NCBI GenBank assembly: GCA_028641055.1
Contig: CM054057.1
Span: forward strand, 582,829,158-582,893,157
Direction: 5' to 3'
Length of the DNA stretch: 64,000 nucleotides
Source of the DNA: Alopecurus myosuroides
Taxonomy: Eukaryota; Streptophyta; Magnoliopsida; Poales; Poaceae
Shown: positions 22,512 to 34,438 of the stretch, piece after piece
How the letters are laid out: every line of letters starts with the position of its first letter
Numbering within the stretch: position 1 is the stretch's first letter
Notes under the pieces: generated by a model
What the model saw: the letters and a program-made list of their open reading frames with translations, nothing else
Databases searched by the model: none
Told to the model about the DNA's origin: nothing
Made by a program: the position numbers and the translations under genes

Positions 22512-22857
22512 TTACACTATTTTTTCAGATAGATTGTGTCGAGCAATTCGAAGTTCTGTTAGAAGAGGGAACAAACGAGCCAAGTACAAAGATGGGGATA
22601 ATATATGATTGCAAATAGAGGTAGGGATAATTAGAGTAGGTTTTGTCCCTTTGCCTAGAACCAAGGGAAAACCCACAAAAAATCGGCCGCCACAGTGATG
22701 AACAACCCAAGCAAAGGCCAATGGCCCAGCATACACAACCTCCCGGGTTCTCAAGGAGTGATCGACAACACCAAAAACATTTTGTCAAAAAGGCGGGCGT
22801 TGAGCTCAAGCCAAATTTCCAAAGCCACATAGGCCACCAAACCCACGCTTCTGGTTA
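22512..22857. other. Unassigned sequence between SINE and CACTA3
   Basis: No recognisable gene or repeat terminus. A minus-strand frame at 22525-22830 is open and Cys/Trp-rich but matches no motif I know. Confidence 0.45.
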
Positions 22858-24009
22858 TACTAGTAGAAACAGAGCCATAGGATCTTAGCTTTAGTACCCG
22901 ATCAATTACGAACCGGTACTAAAGGTAGAATTAGTACCGATTCCAGAGCACAGAGCGCTGGAAACCTACAGAACCGGTTCGTTACGGGTCTTTAGTACCG
23001 GTTCGTTACACGAACCGGTACTAAAGGTTTTCGTGCCAAATTTGCTGCAGACGTGGGGCCGGCGCTGCACCTTTAGTACCGGTTCGTATCACGAACCGGC
23101 TTTAAAGGGTTTTCCCGCCTTTTTCTCCACGCGAGCACACCCGAGAGCACAGCTAGCTCTCCAATTTTTCATTCCAACACATTTCCAAAAAAAATCTCTC
23201 CTCTCACACTCCACCAAATATTCATTTTTCTCCACCATTTTGTTAAGATTGGCAACAACCATAGCAACATGATCCTTTCTTCCGGCGTTCCTAATTTACC
23301 TCATTTCCTGTAGTTTAACTCGTTTAATTTTTTTAGTGCTAGCAAGGTGTTTGTTGAAATGTCTAAGTTAGGAGTTTCATTCATTTTATATGCAATTTGA
23401 GATTAAATTAAAGTATGTTTTGTTGATTTTAGTATCTTTCCCGTCCGCACCACCATCGATCGCCAGCGCCGTCCCTAGCTGGCATCACCTGGTGAGCCTA
23501 CTTGTTTTTATGTTTTATAAAAAAACTTAGTTTTATGTGATAGATGCATATATATTACTTTATAATTTTCTTACCTGTATGATTTTTTTATGTATAGTGC
23601 CATGGTTTTGATATCGTTCCCCGTCGGCCCTCGTCCGGTCTATGATTCGGATATAGTATAATTTCGTAACTATTTGTTTCGTTTCGTTTTATGACAATTA
23701 TGCCCACCAACCTGATATAGATATTTTATCTAGGAGGTAGTTAAGCCAGAAATTCCAACCGACCCTCTGGTCGAAATGCTAAATTTATTTGAGAAAGAAA
23801 ATAATGATTTGAAAGAAAAATTGAAAAGAAGTGAAGATCTTCGTCTGCAATGCCTAGAAGAGAAGATGAAATTGGACTTGAAGCTTGTCGACGTCGTCGA
23901 TGATCACCAGATCAAAATGGATGCAATGCGCTTGAAGATTAAAAAGATTAGAAAATATGCCATTAATCAAGAGGCTTGGTATCATTATGTTGTAGGTTCA
24001 GTAGTTACC

Positions 24010-25369
24010 TCATACGTCTCCAACGTATCTATAATTTCTGACGTTCCATGTTGATATTATGTCAATTGCTACATGTTTTCTCCCTTCTTTATGTCATTTT
24101 TATCGATTTTCCGGGACTAACCTATTAACAAGATGCCAAGTGCCGGTTCCCTGTTTTCTGCTGTTTTTAGTTTCAGAAAAGTTGATCTGGAAATATTCTC
24201 GGAATTGGACTATTCGAAAACAAGAAGTCTTAGAAGTCCCGAAGAGCCCCGGAGGGGGGCCACAGGGTCGCCACACCATGGGGTGCACGGGTCCCCCCTG
24301 GCCGCGCCACCTAGGGGTGTGGGCCCCCTGGCCACCTCCCGGCGTCACCCTTTCGCCTAAATATACTCCCCGAGGCATAAACCCTAGGGGAATCGATATT
24401 TTCCGCAAAATACATCCATAGCTTCGCCCCCACCGCCGACAAGTTTCGTGGGACAGATCTCTGTTCTGGCACCCTGCCGGGACAAGGAAGTGCCCCCGGA
24501 AGGCCATCTCCATCGACTCCACCGCCATCTCCGTCGTCGTTTCTGTCTCCTATAATGAGGAGGGGGTAGTTCTCCCCAGGGGCTGAGGGCTCTACCGGTA
24601 GCTATGTGGTTCATCTCTGTCTCCCATGGTGTGATCTATATGTGATCATGAGATTTGTAATCTATTTGAATTCGTAGATGTTACTCTTCATTTTTTGCTA
24701 CTCAAGTGCTTTATTAACATGAACTTTGGAGTCACCTTGTCCCGTGTTGTGAAGGTGACAGTGTGCACACCGTGTGTGTCTCCTCCATGAAATTGTGGAG
24801 TTTGCTTCGTACCTTCTAGGGCGCTCATAGTGATAGAGTGGGGTTAACTAGACATGGGAATACAAACATGAGGGGTGCAGTTACATCCCTACGCAATGAT
24901 TAATGTTCATTATCCAACCGGAGAGGGTTAAGAGTAGCATAGTGAGAGAAGCTATCTAGTTATTCATTTTAGTGATCATTGTTGAGAGCGTCCACTAGTG
25001 AAAATAGGAGCCCTAGGCCTTATTTCCAAGCATTGAAACACCGTTTTCCGCCTGTTCTGCTACATGTTTGCTTGCTGCCATTTTTTTCAGATTGCTGTTA
25101 TCACTTATTATCATCCATATTACTTGCATTTTACTCTCTCTTCGCTGAACTAATGCACCTATATACCTGACAAGTATATTGGGTGTGTTGGGGATACAAG
25201 AGACTTCTTGTATCTTAATTGCAGAGTTGCTTGAGAGGGATATCTTTGACCTTGGATATCCCTGAGTTGATAAACCTTAGGTGATCCAATGGAAACTTGC
25301 TGCTTCTACAAACTTCTGCACTTGGAGGCCCAACGTTGTCTACAAGAATAGAAGCGTGCGTAGACATCA
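24010..25369 (+). repeat. 5' LTR of element C (copy 1)
   Basis: 1,360 bp. It starts TCATACG where the 3' LTR has TGATACG, so the terminal TG has mutated; copy 2 shows the same change. It ends GACATCA. A ctaaatatactcc TATA-like box lies near 24357. Confidence 0.9.
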
Positions 25370-25379
25370 AGCTTTTTTC

Positions 25380-25397
25380 TGGCGACGTTGCCGGGGA
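25380..25397 (+). other. Element C primer-binding site, tRNA-Asp type
   Basis: TGGCGACGTTGCCGGGGA, ten bases after the LTR. It matches the complement of the plant tRNA-Asp 3' end except for one base (A for C at position 6). Confidence 0.8.
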
Positions 25398-25542
25398 GGT
25401 AAGGTAAATAGTACTCACATCCTTTGTGAGTGCTCGAAGTTATTTCCTTTAGATTCTGCAATTATATCTTTTTGTTTCTTATTTTCACTTGTTAGGCTTA
25501 TTTTTACTTGTTGCTTGTTTTTATTTTCACTAGTTAGGCTAA

Positions 25543-26263
25543 ATGGAGAACAACAAAAATATGAGAGAGATTTATAATCTTTATCTTGAGTTAGGACATG
25601 AAGTGTTTGAAGAGAAAATTAAAAACCTATGGAGCTTTATTTGCATGCTAATAGCAATGTTATTTTGTTTGAATTATTTGAACACCATTATTGCTAATGC
25701 TCTGAAAAAGTCTAAGCTTGGGGAAGCTAGTTTTGATGAATCTGATATTTTTAGTCCCTCAAGTTTTGAGGAGGAAATTTTCTTTGATGATACCTTGCCT
25801 CCAATATATGATGATTATAATGATTGTGGTATTCTAGTTCCACCTGTTTACAATGATGAATATGATATTTTCAGTCCACCTACTATTGAGGGAAAAATTA
25901 ATTATGATTACAATATGCCTCCTATATTTAATGATTATGGTAATGAGAATAATAATGATAGCTTTTGTTGAATTTGCTCCCACTACTATTAATAAGAATG
26001 ACTATGCTTATGTGGAGAGTATTAATTCTTTTATGCATGTGGCTCATGATAAGAATGTTTTGTGTGATAGTTATATTGTTAATTTTATTCATGATGCTAA
26101 TGAGAGTTATTATGATAGAGGGAAACATAATTTTATGCATCTCAACAATATCAAGTTTCCCCACTTTATGTTGAAATTTTTGAAGTTTCACTTGTTTTGC
26201 CTTTCTATGTTTGTTGATTTGTGCTTTCATGACTTGTTTTTTCTACAAGATTATTTTTCATAG
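25543..26263 (+). pseudogene. Element C acidic ORF (copy 1, frameshifted)
   Basis: Starts MENNKNMREIYNLYLELG at 25543, soon after the primer site. Copy 1 lacks one A near 25625 and two bases near 25963 compared with copy 2, so its frame jumps. The later part is rich in Asp, Tyr, Asn and Pro (PPIYDDYNDCG, PPVYNDEYDIFSPP) and ends in a hydrophobic LFCLSMFVDLCFHDLFF tail. I recognise no gag or enzyme motif. It may be a relic structural ORF of a non-autonomous family. Confidence 0.55.
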
Positions 26264-26273
26264 GAAGTGGGTT

Positions 26274-26936
26274 AGACTCTTGATGCTCTCTTGATGCTCT
26301 CTTGATGCTCTCTTATTATTCTTGAACTCTTATTCTTATGTGAGCATCTTTTAAAAATCATTGTGCCTAGCTAAAAGGTCTTAAAGAAAAGCGCTACCGA
26401 GAGACAACCCGTTTTATTTCGCTGTTTTAAACCTGTTTTATTTCGTTTTCTTTGGTGTTCTTTGCACCTGGGTGTTTTCTATTTCCTTAGCAACCCCTAT
26501 GTATCTTTTTTTTGAGTTTTTGTTGAACCAAGTAAAGTCTCTAGTGAAAAGTTGAGACTATATTTCGGATTTCTGCACACGAAACAGATTTCTGCTGTCC
26601 ACTGTTAATTGTGTTATAAATCACAGAAAATTCAAAATGACATGAGATTTTTTGTGCTTAATTCTGACTTATATACGCAACGTTTTTTAGAAGACCAATT
26701 TTTGATTTGAGCAACAGAAGATGTTTGAAAAAACGATCTTTACCTGTTGTTCTGTTCTGACAGATTTCTGCCATTTATCACATTTGCATCTTAATCTCTT
26801 TCTTTTGGTGTTCTTTTGAGAAAAATAGTTTTGAAAGAAGTTGTGATAGTAGCTAATGTGTTTTGAGTGTTATAATTGTGTTGAAACTGAACCATGTGAA
26901 TTTTTTATTTCAATTGCACTAACGTTGCTAATGAAG
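26274..26936 (+). other. Element C internal noncoding sequence
   Basis: Begins with three tandem copies of cttgatgctctc (26278-26313). The rest has no open frame of note. The segment aaagaaaagcgctaccgagag is a motif I associate with internal regions of such Triticeae elements. Confidence 0.5.
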
Positions 26937-26949
26937 CACTACTAGGAAA

Positions 26950-27300
26950 ATGGGCATCAGTGGCGCACCATTTTGGGAATCAGTGGCGCACCATGGTGCG
27001 CCACTACTATTGCGCCACTGATTCCCTGGAGAATCAGTGGCGCACCACATTGGTGCGCCACTGATTCTCCAGGGAATCAGTGGCGCATCAAAGTGATGCG
27101 CCACTGATTCCCCAAAGGTGCGCCACTGATTCTCTCGGGAATCAGTGGCGCATGACTTTGGTGCGCCACTGATACTCTAGAGTATGCATGAACTTTAGGG
27201 AATCAGTGGCGCACCACACTGATGCGCCACTGATGCTCTACGCCACTGATTCCTTTTGATGCGCCACTGATTCCTTTGGGGATGCGCCACTGATTCTTAT
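26950..27300. repeat. Left subterminal palindrome array of CACTA2
   Basis: About a dozen half-units ATCAGTGGCGCA and TGCGCCACTGAT alternate in orientation, several arranged as near-perfect hairpins, for example around 27031-27068 and 27070-27107. This is the expected binding-site layout for a CACTA-encoded DNA-binding protein. Confidence 0.9.
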
Positions 27301-28769
27301 ATACGTTTACGCAGTTTTGTTTGTACACGTATTTATACGATATGTATACATGTATTTATACAGATTATATACAATTCAAATAACAGATTGCAAAGTATTA
27401 TAAATAGACAAATCTTATCATTATCGCAATCTGGTTCATCATCACATTCATAGATAAAATCCGAAATAATAGTAAGTTTTAAATACTACAAGTTCATCAA
27501 CACATACTAGTCTACCTAGTAGCAAGTCGTCCATCACACAAGTTCTCAATCTCATCACATTACAACTTAAGGAGGGGACAATCACCTACACTACCAACAG
27601 AAATAGATCAAAGTCGCAGTCATCGTGGCGAGAAAGACGGCAAAGGTCTTCATCCGGTTCCTGTTCCTCTGATCCCGTTCCTCTAGCTACTTATGCATGT
27701 ATTCTTACAATAGATACAATAACTCTTCAATGGGCAGTGTCCTCGTGGTCAGCGAGTCCCTCGACTTGGAGAGCAGCGCCTTGAGTGCCATCGCGAGGAC
27801 CTGGAACAGATTCGGCACCTGACATTACACATTTAGTTATCCCTTTTAACAAAGGACATGTGCCTTTTAACAAACGACATGTGCATACATATGAACTAAA
27901 AAGAATATATGATTCTTGTAGAAGCTAAGGAAATTTATGGAAAATGTAAAAAAAAACAATGATTCTTTTGCTGAATATGGCAGTGTACATGTATGCGCTT
28001 AAACTGAGGGCAATCATCTGGAACACCATTGCAGATCTAGGCACATACATAAGTTGAGAGTGTTTGGTGATCATTTCAGCTACTAGACAAATATTTTTCA
28101 AGAGCACAACTTGAGATGCAGTGCTGCATTTATAATACTAACACATGAATCATGCATCAAGCTGTGAATACACTGAAGAAGAGCCAAAACAGACCAAATC
28201 TACTTGGATTGCAAGATATTTCAACATTTTATGACCTACAAAAAATAGTAAAACCCCAAAGAGGAGCGTGATACTGAGACGATGTCGCGAGATAACCTTA
28301 TCGCCATTCGACATTACAATACATGAAGGACATGGAGTGACACTCTGTCCTTACTTAGGGATATGTCACTGATGGTGCCCAGCCGATGCCCTGCTTCTCC
28401 AGGTAGCATTCAAGCTTCAGCCAGCTCCACGGAGTCTCTGAATGGGTGTCCCCGGCAATGCCCTGCTTCACGAGGTTGCATTCCGGGGGCAGAGTCGGAA
28501 AGCCTGCACATGACAATTTGCGTCAATGCAGCAGCAATACTTGGACAAAAGGTAGCTTCTTCTCATCTGATTGGACAAAAGGTAGACATTGCTGCATCTC
28601 CCACTTGGCATCACTCACTTGACAGAACAGAAGCAAACATAGGAATTCAGACAAACGGAGAACAGAACCAGATCTTCATTGCAATGCATAAGTAAGAGAG
28701 ATCAACCGACAAAGCAAGGGGCCGGGAGCTGCAGGCAGGCACGATGGATTCCATGTCTACAAAATTTGT

Positions 28770-29150
28770 TAGCTCCTATTTCCTGCAATGCCAGGAAGAT
28801 TGTACAAGCACAAAGACACACACATTTTTTTAGTCCAATGTTACGAAAGGAAAAGAAAAGAAAAAGGCAGAGTTTATCCAATTAATTTACATAGTGGATT
28901 CCTTGCATATGTAACAGTTCTATAGCATACAGAAATATTGACTGAGAAAGAATAAAGACACACACGTTTTTCAATAAAAATAGCTTCTACTTCCTGCAAT
29001 GCCATGAGATTGTACAAGAATAAAGACACACACGTTTTTCAATCCAGTGTTACGAAAGTAAAAGAAGAAAAAAAAGAGTTCATCCAATTAATTTACTTAG
29101 TGGATTCCTTGCATATTTAAAAGTTCTGTAGCATACAGAAATATTTATTC
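28770..29150. repeat. About 200-bp imperfect tandem duplication in CACTA2
   Basis: The segment at about 28770-28960 (ttcctgcaatgcca, ttgtacaag, aaagacacacac, gtggattccttgcat, agcatacagaaat) recurs at about 28984-29150 in the same order and orientation. It is also present in copy 2 near 57620-58000. Confidence 0.8.
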
Positions 29151-30000
29151 AGAGACCTGGAGCTTTCTTGCATTTACATTGGTATAGTGATTCATACACT
29201 AGGTTGAAGCTCATCACGAGCACTACTGGAAGTAGTAATCACAACATACTACTGCTTTGGATTGTTCAGAAAACGATAATCAAGCTGTGCTCTATCCGCT
29301 TTCTCTAAGAAAAAACTAGCACAAGCACAAACAATACTCTACCAAATACATTGTAAGTTAACTACGGTACATTGTTTTCAAAAGAAATCTCTATTATCGA
29401 CTGCTTTATTCAAAGATAAACATGAACATTACTTGCAGGTAATGGTATTTAGTTGTTGCTACAGGTTCATAACGTGGAGACACATCCCTGAAATGGATTT
29501 CTAATATGATGATTTTACCAGAAATGGATTTCTAATATGATTTTACCTGAAATAGATTTCTTGCTGGTGTGTGCTTGAATCAGATAAAGTGGTATGGAAT
29601 TGATTATTTTCAAGCAAAAGTGGTTGAATTATATCTTGATATACACAATGGGAGCAGAACCGTCCAAATTACAAAACTAATTCATTTAAAAAACTTGCAA
29701 ACACATGTATATAGCATTCACATGGCACAACAGGAAACATGGTCAGAAGTTTTTCTTTCTTTCTAAGCCGGACTACAGTAAGACTAACAAGGCTACAGAT
29801 CATCAGACATTGACAAATTTGGACTTACGTCCAAGAATACTAGCGTGGCTAGCTCAAATTATTTCAAAACAATGGGTGATATATTTCTCATCATATATGA
29901 ACCACTATCCGATCTTTACATCACAGACTAGTAGAGAACGTACTACGAGTTGCTGATCTATTGGAAGTGTGGTTATTGGGTTGGTTTATTGACTTAATTC
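29151..30000. other. CACTA2 interior without recognisable coding
   Basis: AT-rich sequence with short ORFs only. It is presumably intron of the minus-strand gene if the exon model is right. Confidence 0.4.
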
Positions 30001-30091
30001 TTCTCCACTAGCTAACCAACTTCACAAAATAATTCCCAGTTGACGCAGTGGGGGCTCACCTTGTGCTTCGTCGTGGAGGAGCGGCTGCCAT

Positions 30092-30580
30092 GGAGGTCCT
30101 CGCCGGCGCCGCTCGAGTGGCTCCACTTTCCTTGCACCTATCTCGGAGGACGACCGCGGCGGCGCGATGCAGAAAAACAGGAGGCGCTGGAGGTGGGGTC
30201 GTCTGCCGAGCTGCGGGTGCAGGAGGGCAAGGTTGACGCGCGGGCGAGGGACGGCTTGGGGCGGGCCTTGGCCTTCCGGCCTCGACCTAGGAGGGAGGCG
30301 CGACTCGTGCGGCCGTGGCCCAGTGCAGAGAGGAGGAGGGCGACGTCCTGTAGGCGCAAATGGCCACAGCGGCAACACGACCTGGAGCTTGAGGGCGATG
30401 GGAGGAGGCCGGCGGGAGTCCCTGGCGGCGGCGCTGTGAGGGAGCGAGGTAGGAGGAGGAATAAAGGGAAAGGGGATCGAGTGAGGGCGGGTGGGTTCGT
30501 GCGACTGTGCGGGACGCGCGATATATCCTCCAGGAGACCAGGACGAATCCGTGGCGCAGGTCGGATGAATCCGTGGCGCA
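30092..30580 (-). promoter_or_regulatory. GC-rich leader/promoter of the CACTA2 gene
   Basis: A sharp GC-rich island in an AT-rich element, directly upstream of the minus-strand ATG at 30091. Open frames on both strands (for example 30138-30581) reflect base composition; none has a motif. It is probably the 5' UTR and promoter of the element's gene, or a captured host 5' end. Confidence 0.4.
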
Positions 30581-30909
30581 CCGTGCTAACTAGCCCGTGG
30601 CCTAAACAGAGAAAGTAAATAGTCTAAACATCCAAAGCAGACATGAAATGTTGCCTACCCTTTTGGTTGATGCTTTGTTCTCTCGCTTCACCCGCTTGGG
30701 TTCAATCCCCAACCCTATTTATTTATTATTTGTTTTCTGTACAAAACAAGTCACTGCAATTTAATAGAATGCGTTGATTAATTTAGAACAATATGTTAAT
30801 TAATTTTGTGCATTCTTCAGCGGATAAACCATCATTTTTTTATTAATATTATTTTACTTAGCAAACAAATCAATATAATTTACAAATCTATGGAGAATAC
30901 ATGGGTGGC

Positions 30910-31265
30910 AGGAATCAGTGGCGCACCACTAGGCGGTGCGCCACTGATGCTCCATAGAATCAGTGGGGCACCGCTAGTGGTGCGCCACTGATGCTTTCGG
31001 GCATACATGGCACATAGAATCAGTGGCGCACCACTAGGAGGTGCGCCACTGATGCTACGGAGCATTAGTGGCGCATCTCCTAGTGGTGCGCCACTGATTC
31101 TTTTAGTTACACATGGGTGCTGGGTATCAGTGGCGCACCGATGATCGTGCGCCACTGATGCTTGGACAATCAGTGGCGCACGGCTACATGGTGCGCCACT
31201 GATGCCTGTACATGTATGCTCCGAGCCACATCAGTGGCGCACGGCTACATGGTGCGCCACTGATG
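30910..31265. repeat. Right subterminal palindrome array of CACTA2
   Basis: The same ATCAGTGGCGCAC/GTGCGCCACTGAT units as the left array, with paired units separated by 4-14 bases, for example CACCACTAGGCGGTGCG at about 30923 and repeated GGCTACATGGTGCG at about 31180 and 31243. Confidence 0.9.
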
Positions 31266-31297
31266 CTATGTCATCTATGCCCATTTTCCTAGTAGTG

Positions 31298-32575
31298 AAG
31301 ATTGTGAGAATTTTGGTGTGAAGGAAGTTTTCAAGGGTCAAGAGAAGAGGATGATATGACGTGATGAAGAAGAGTGAAGATCCTAAGCTTGGGGATGCCC
31401 CGGTGGTACATCCAAGAAAATTCCAAGAAGACTCAACCGTCTAAGCTTGGGGATGCCCAAGGCATCCCCTTCTTCATCAACAAATTATCAGGTCACTTCT
31501 AGTGAAATTATATTTTTATTCAGTCACATCTTATGTGCTTTACTTGGAGCGTTTTTTATTTTTGTTTTCAGTTTGTTTGGTTTTATTTGTTGTAATAAAT
31601 GGTTGGATCTTATCATACTTGTGTGGGAGAGATACACGCTCTGTTTTCATTGCTTAGAACACTCTAGTTTTCATTTTTATTGTTCTGTGAGTGTTCACTT
31701 TTTGCTAGTACTGCGTTTAGCCTTTGTTTTCATGCATCTCTTATTCAGAGCTGTTAGCTTTTGTAGTTAGGTGGTTATCATATGTGTGTTTGCTTGGAAA
31801 TAGAAATGCTTATGTGGTAGTTGGTATAGTGGAAAAATATGCATGGTCTTGTAGATCACTAAACTGCTTCACTTGAATCATTGTTGTTGTTTTGAGATAT
31901 TAATTTGCTTAATGCATAAACGGGAAGGAGTAGTAAGTATAAACTTTTAATGATTGGTATAAGAAACTTGAAACTGTGCCACACTTAAATTATCAACTGA
32001 TAGAAACAATGGTATATGATTGCTACGAGTGATACATTTCTGATCGACGTTTTGTTACGCGCTACGGCCGGGGTAGCTAACAGTGACTTATCACTGCCAG
32101 GGACCCTCTTGGAGTGATTTGCATTGTGCCATGTAAGATGATTCGCTTGTTGTAATCTTTTAACTCGTGAGTGTATGTTGCGGTTCCTGGCACTTCCACC
32201 GTCCATATTTGCTAGCCTCTTCGGTACTGTGCATTGCCCTTTCTCACATTGAGAGTTGGTGCAAACTTCCCTAGTGCATCCAAATCCCGTGGGAGGACTT
32301 TGTTCTCCTACACATAATCCCATATATTCTTCCTCAAAACAGCCACCATACCTACCTATCATGGCATTTCCATAGCCATTCCGAGATATATTGTTGCACA
32401 ACATCCATCTCCATTATGTTACTTGATGATGAGTTTCATGGTTATTTATGCATACCGCTACACTGGCAGGAGCATGCAGTTAGAGACATCAGAGATATTT
32501 CTTTATGAGTTATGAGTACTAAAAGTGTGATGATTCATTGTAATATAGGATGTTGGCCCTACCGGTGAGGATATA
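31298..32575 (+). other. Element C internal 3' region (noncoding)
   Basis: No enzyme domain. It contains the repeated aagcttggggatgcc motif at about 31385 and 31443. A minus-strand open frame at 31985-32404 (Cys-rich, GFGCTREVCTNSQCE) is antisense to the element and is also seen in copy 2 and in fragment D, where it is frameshifted; I treat it as unproven. Confidence 0.5.
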
Positions 32576-34438
32576 TCTTTACCTAATAATAAAAGGAGGA
32601 AGGTTTCTTCCGGTCCAACATCAATATTACTATATTACCCTCCCACTAAATCTATACCCAATAAACCCTCATGTGGACCATCAGGACAGCATCAATTATT
32701 CCAACGCACAGTTTAAACAGAGGTTTTCTTCGTGGACTCCTACTCAAATCGTTGTACGAGTCCTAATCGATCTGCTCACGCTGAGACGCACATATGCAGC
32801 CCCACGGCCAACACGTTAAATCTCAGACCCACATCTGCTTCTTAGATTGTCAAAAAAAACAGCTTCTTAGGTATGGCCGGCCGGCCGGCGGGCGCGGATC
32901 GATTGAAGGTAATAAGATCGAAGATTACGTGGAAGGTTCAAAAAATTTCAGACTTGCGAGCGATTCGATTCGACGAGACAACAAGAGTGCCCGCGACCAC
33001 GACCGAGGAAAGTCGACGATGTCGCAGCTTCCTTGCGCCTCGTCGCGCGAACTCTGCTTGAATCAAACAAACCCTTGGGAGCACTGATGAGGCAATGCAT
33101 GCTCTGTCACCTCCTCTGCCTGCCTGTCCCAATTTATTGCGGTCGGTCCCCAGCCAAGCCTATGCCGCCGTTGCCGCTAGGGCTTGACCTCAATTCCATG
33201 ATAAAGTCAAATTCGTCGGCGGCTCGGCGGCCAGCTCTATAAGAATGTTAGATTCTTCGGCACCATGCAATACAAGAGAGATTGAGGTGCAAGAGAGGCG
33301 ATGGTCGATGGGTAGGGGCGCGATCGAGAGTGGCAGACCGGGGGTGCGATGAATATGAGCAGCATAAACGTGGTGATTTGGTGCCTTGGTGAAGGGAGCA
33401 GTCACCCCTAAAGGTCCAGGGGCTGCTCGGTGATATCTGCATGTATGCTGCTATTACACGTTTTACATGTTCTAAATCACCCAACTAGAATAGTCATGCA
33501 TATGACATTGTAAATGACGGCATCAAAAAAGGCCACATGAATTTCCGTATTTAACAGGGTCAGCACAATCTAACTTGCATTCAACTAGCTTTATACAATT
33601 CAGGACCAAGCACGCCACTTAAAATCAAGCTGACCCGTGGTGGCCTGATTGCTTGGAAAAGTAGCTTATTTCTTACTCAGTTAGCTGTTACTATGGTCCT
33701 TAAGGCTAGCGGTTACCATGTTGTAAACGGACTGATAATGTTTCAAGTTTTCACACATAATCTACCTCATTGTTATGGTGGTATCCTACCTTCCCTTAAT
33801 GCCTATGTGATTTAAAATATGTAACATAAACCAATGAGAAACAGAAATCAGAATTCTGTGATATTTTCTTCCATGGGTAAATTCATTAAATAAATATTTG
33901 AGGTATCTGATCCATGTTAATCTAATTGTCAACTTATTCTTCTACTTTATGCTCAGCACTGATCAGATTTCATGTTATAGTTGCATTGATTAGTTTTTGC
34001 ATTTTCTACTTTATTTAGTTTTTTGGAAGTATTGTAGTTTTATTTGACATAGAGAACCCTCATTCACAAATAGGACAATAATACAAATCCACTTGAACTG
34101 AAACAGATTTTCTGGGACACACCCCAGTTTGGAAATTAAGCTACAAACACTAGGTGTCTAATAATTCTTAAAAGCAGACATGCGGGCATCTATCTAACCA
34201 ATAACGTTGTTACTTGAGATATTTTACCTGCCAGTTTTGCTATTCTCGTGCCATCTCAATTCAATTCTACATTTCATAGCTAAAATCAAACCAAGACTAA
34301 GATAAATTCGAACTTATTTCATTGCACCCACCATGATGTAACACGACATCCCCGTCATGCCGATGAAAATTTACTTTGGGCGCCTTAGCGACGTAGGTTT
34401 TTTTTTCTTCCGTTGCAACGCACGGGCAAGTTTGCTAG
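32576..34438 (+). mobile_element. Non-autonomous Helitron in element C (copy 1)
   Basis: Starts TCTTTACCTAATAATAAAAG at 32576 and ends at 34438 in TTTGCTAG. The 3' end carries the grass-typical cgttgcaacgcacgggcaag, including the 10-bp palindrome CGTTGCAACG. It is inserted between A and T with no target duplication: the unoccupied sequence gaggatatataaaa survives in inverted fragment D near 39217-39235. There is no RepHel gene. Short GC-rich ORFs at 32870-33480 could be captured gene pieces but show no motif. Confidence 0.9.

Larger units (their letters stand above)
27591..30091 (-). pseudogene. Spliced small gene in CACTA2 with C-terminal membrane segment
   Basis: Inferred exons on the minus strand. 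Exon 1 is 30091-30060 (MAAAPPRRST, donor AAG/GTGAGC) with a GC-rich leader upstream. A middle exon runs from 28503 to 28370 (ECNLVKQGIAGDTH, WSWLKLECYLEKQGIGW). The last exon is 27818-27591 (VPNLFQVLAMALKALLSK, then EERDQRNRNRMK and a hydrophobic end with TAG). The middle and last exons join in phase. Two in-frame stops in the last exon, TAA at 27705-27707 and TAG at 27687-27689, fit C-to-T changes in CAA and CAG. Other exons may exist. The function is unknown; it may be the counterpart of the coiled-coil/TM ORF of CACTA3. Confidence 0.45.
26937..31297 (-). mobile_element. CACTA2, non-autonomous CACTA inside element C (copy 1)
   Basis: Ends are CACTACTAGGAAAATGGGC at 26937 and its complement at 31297, with target AAG at 26934-26936 and 31298-31300. 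Both subterminal zones are packed with palindromic ATCAGTGGCGCAC/GTGCGCCACTGAT units. There is no transposase. On the minus strand there are a GC-rich 5' region with a start exon (30091), a middle exon (28503) and a terminal exon (27818), suggesting one small spliced gene. It is repeated at 55784-60147. Confidence 0.93.

Noticed and set aside
24100..24528. Pro-rich ORFs in the element C LTR
   Set aside because: They lie in an LTR on both strands, change between LTR copies, and have no motif.
26950..27300. Regular short repeats that might look like a CRISPR array
   Set aside because: Units alternate in orientation, spacers are irregular, and they sit at both ends of a CACTA with target duplications in a plant genome.
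28363..28695. Plus-strand ORF MSLMVPSRCPASPG in CACTA2
   Set aside because: The opposite strand has a spliceable exon with a better coding look in the same place; the plus ORF is its shadow.
30040..30618. Arg/Gly-rich ORFs of 190 codons in CACTA2
   Set aside because: High GC content removes stops in all frames, and both strands are open. There is no motif, and the position fits a leader upstream of the minus-strand start exon.
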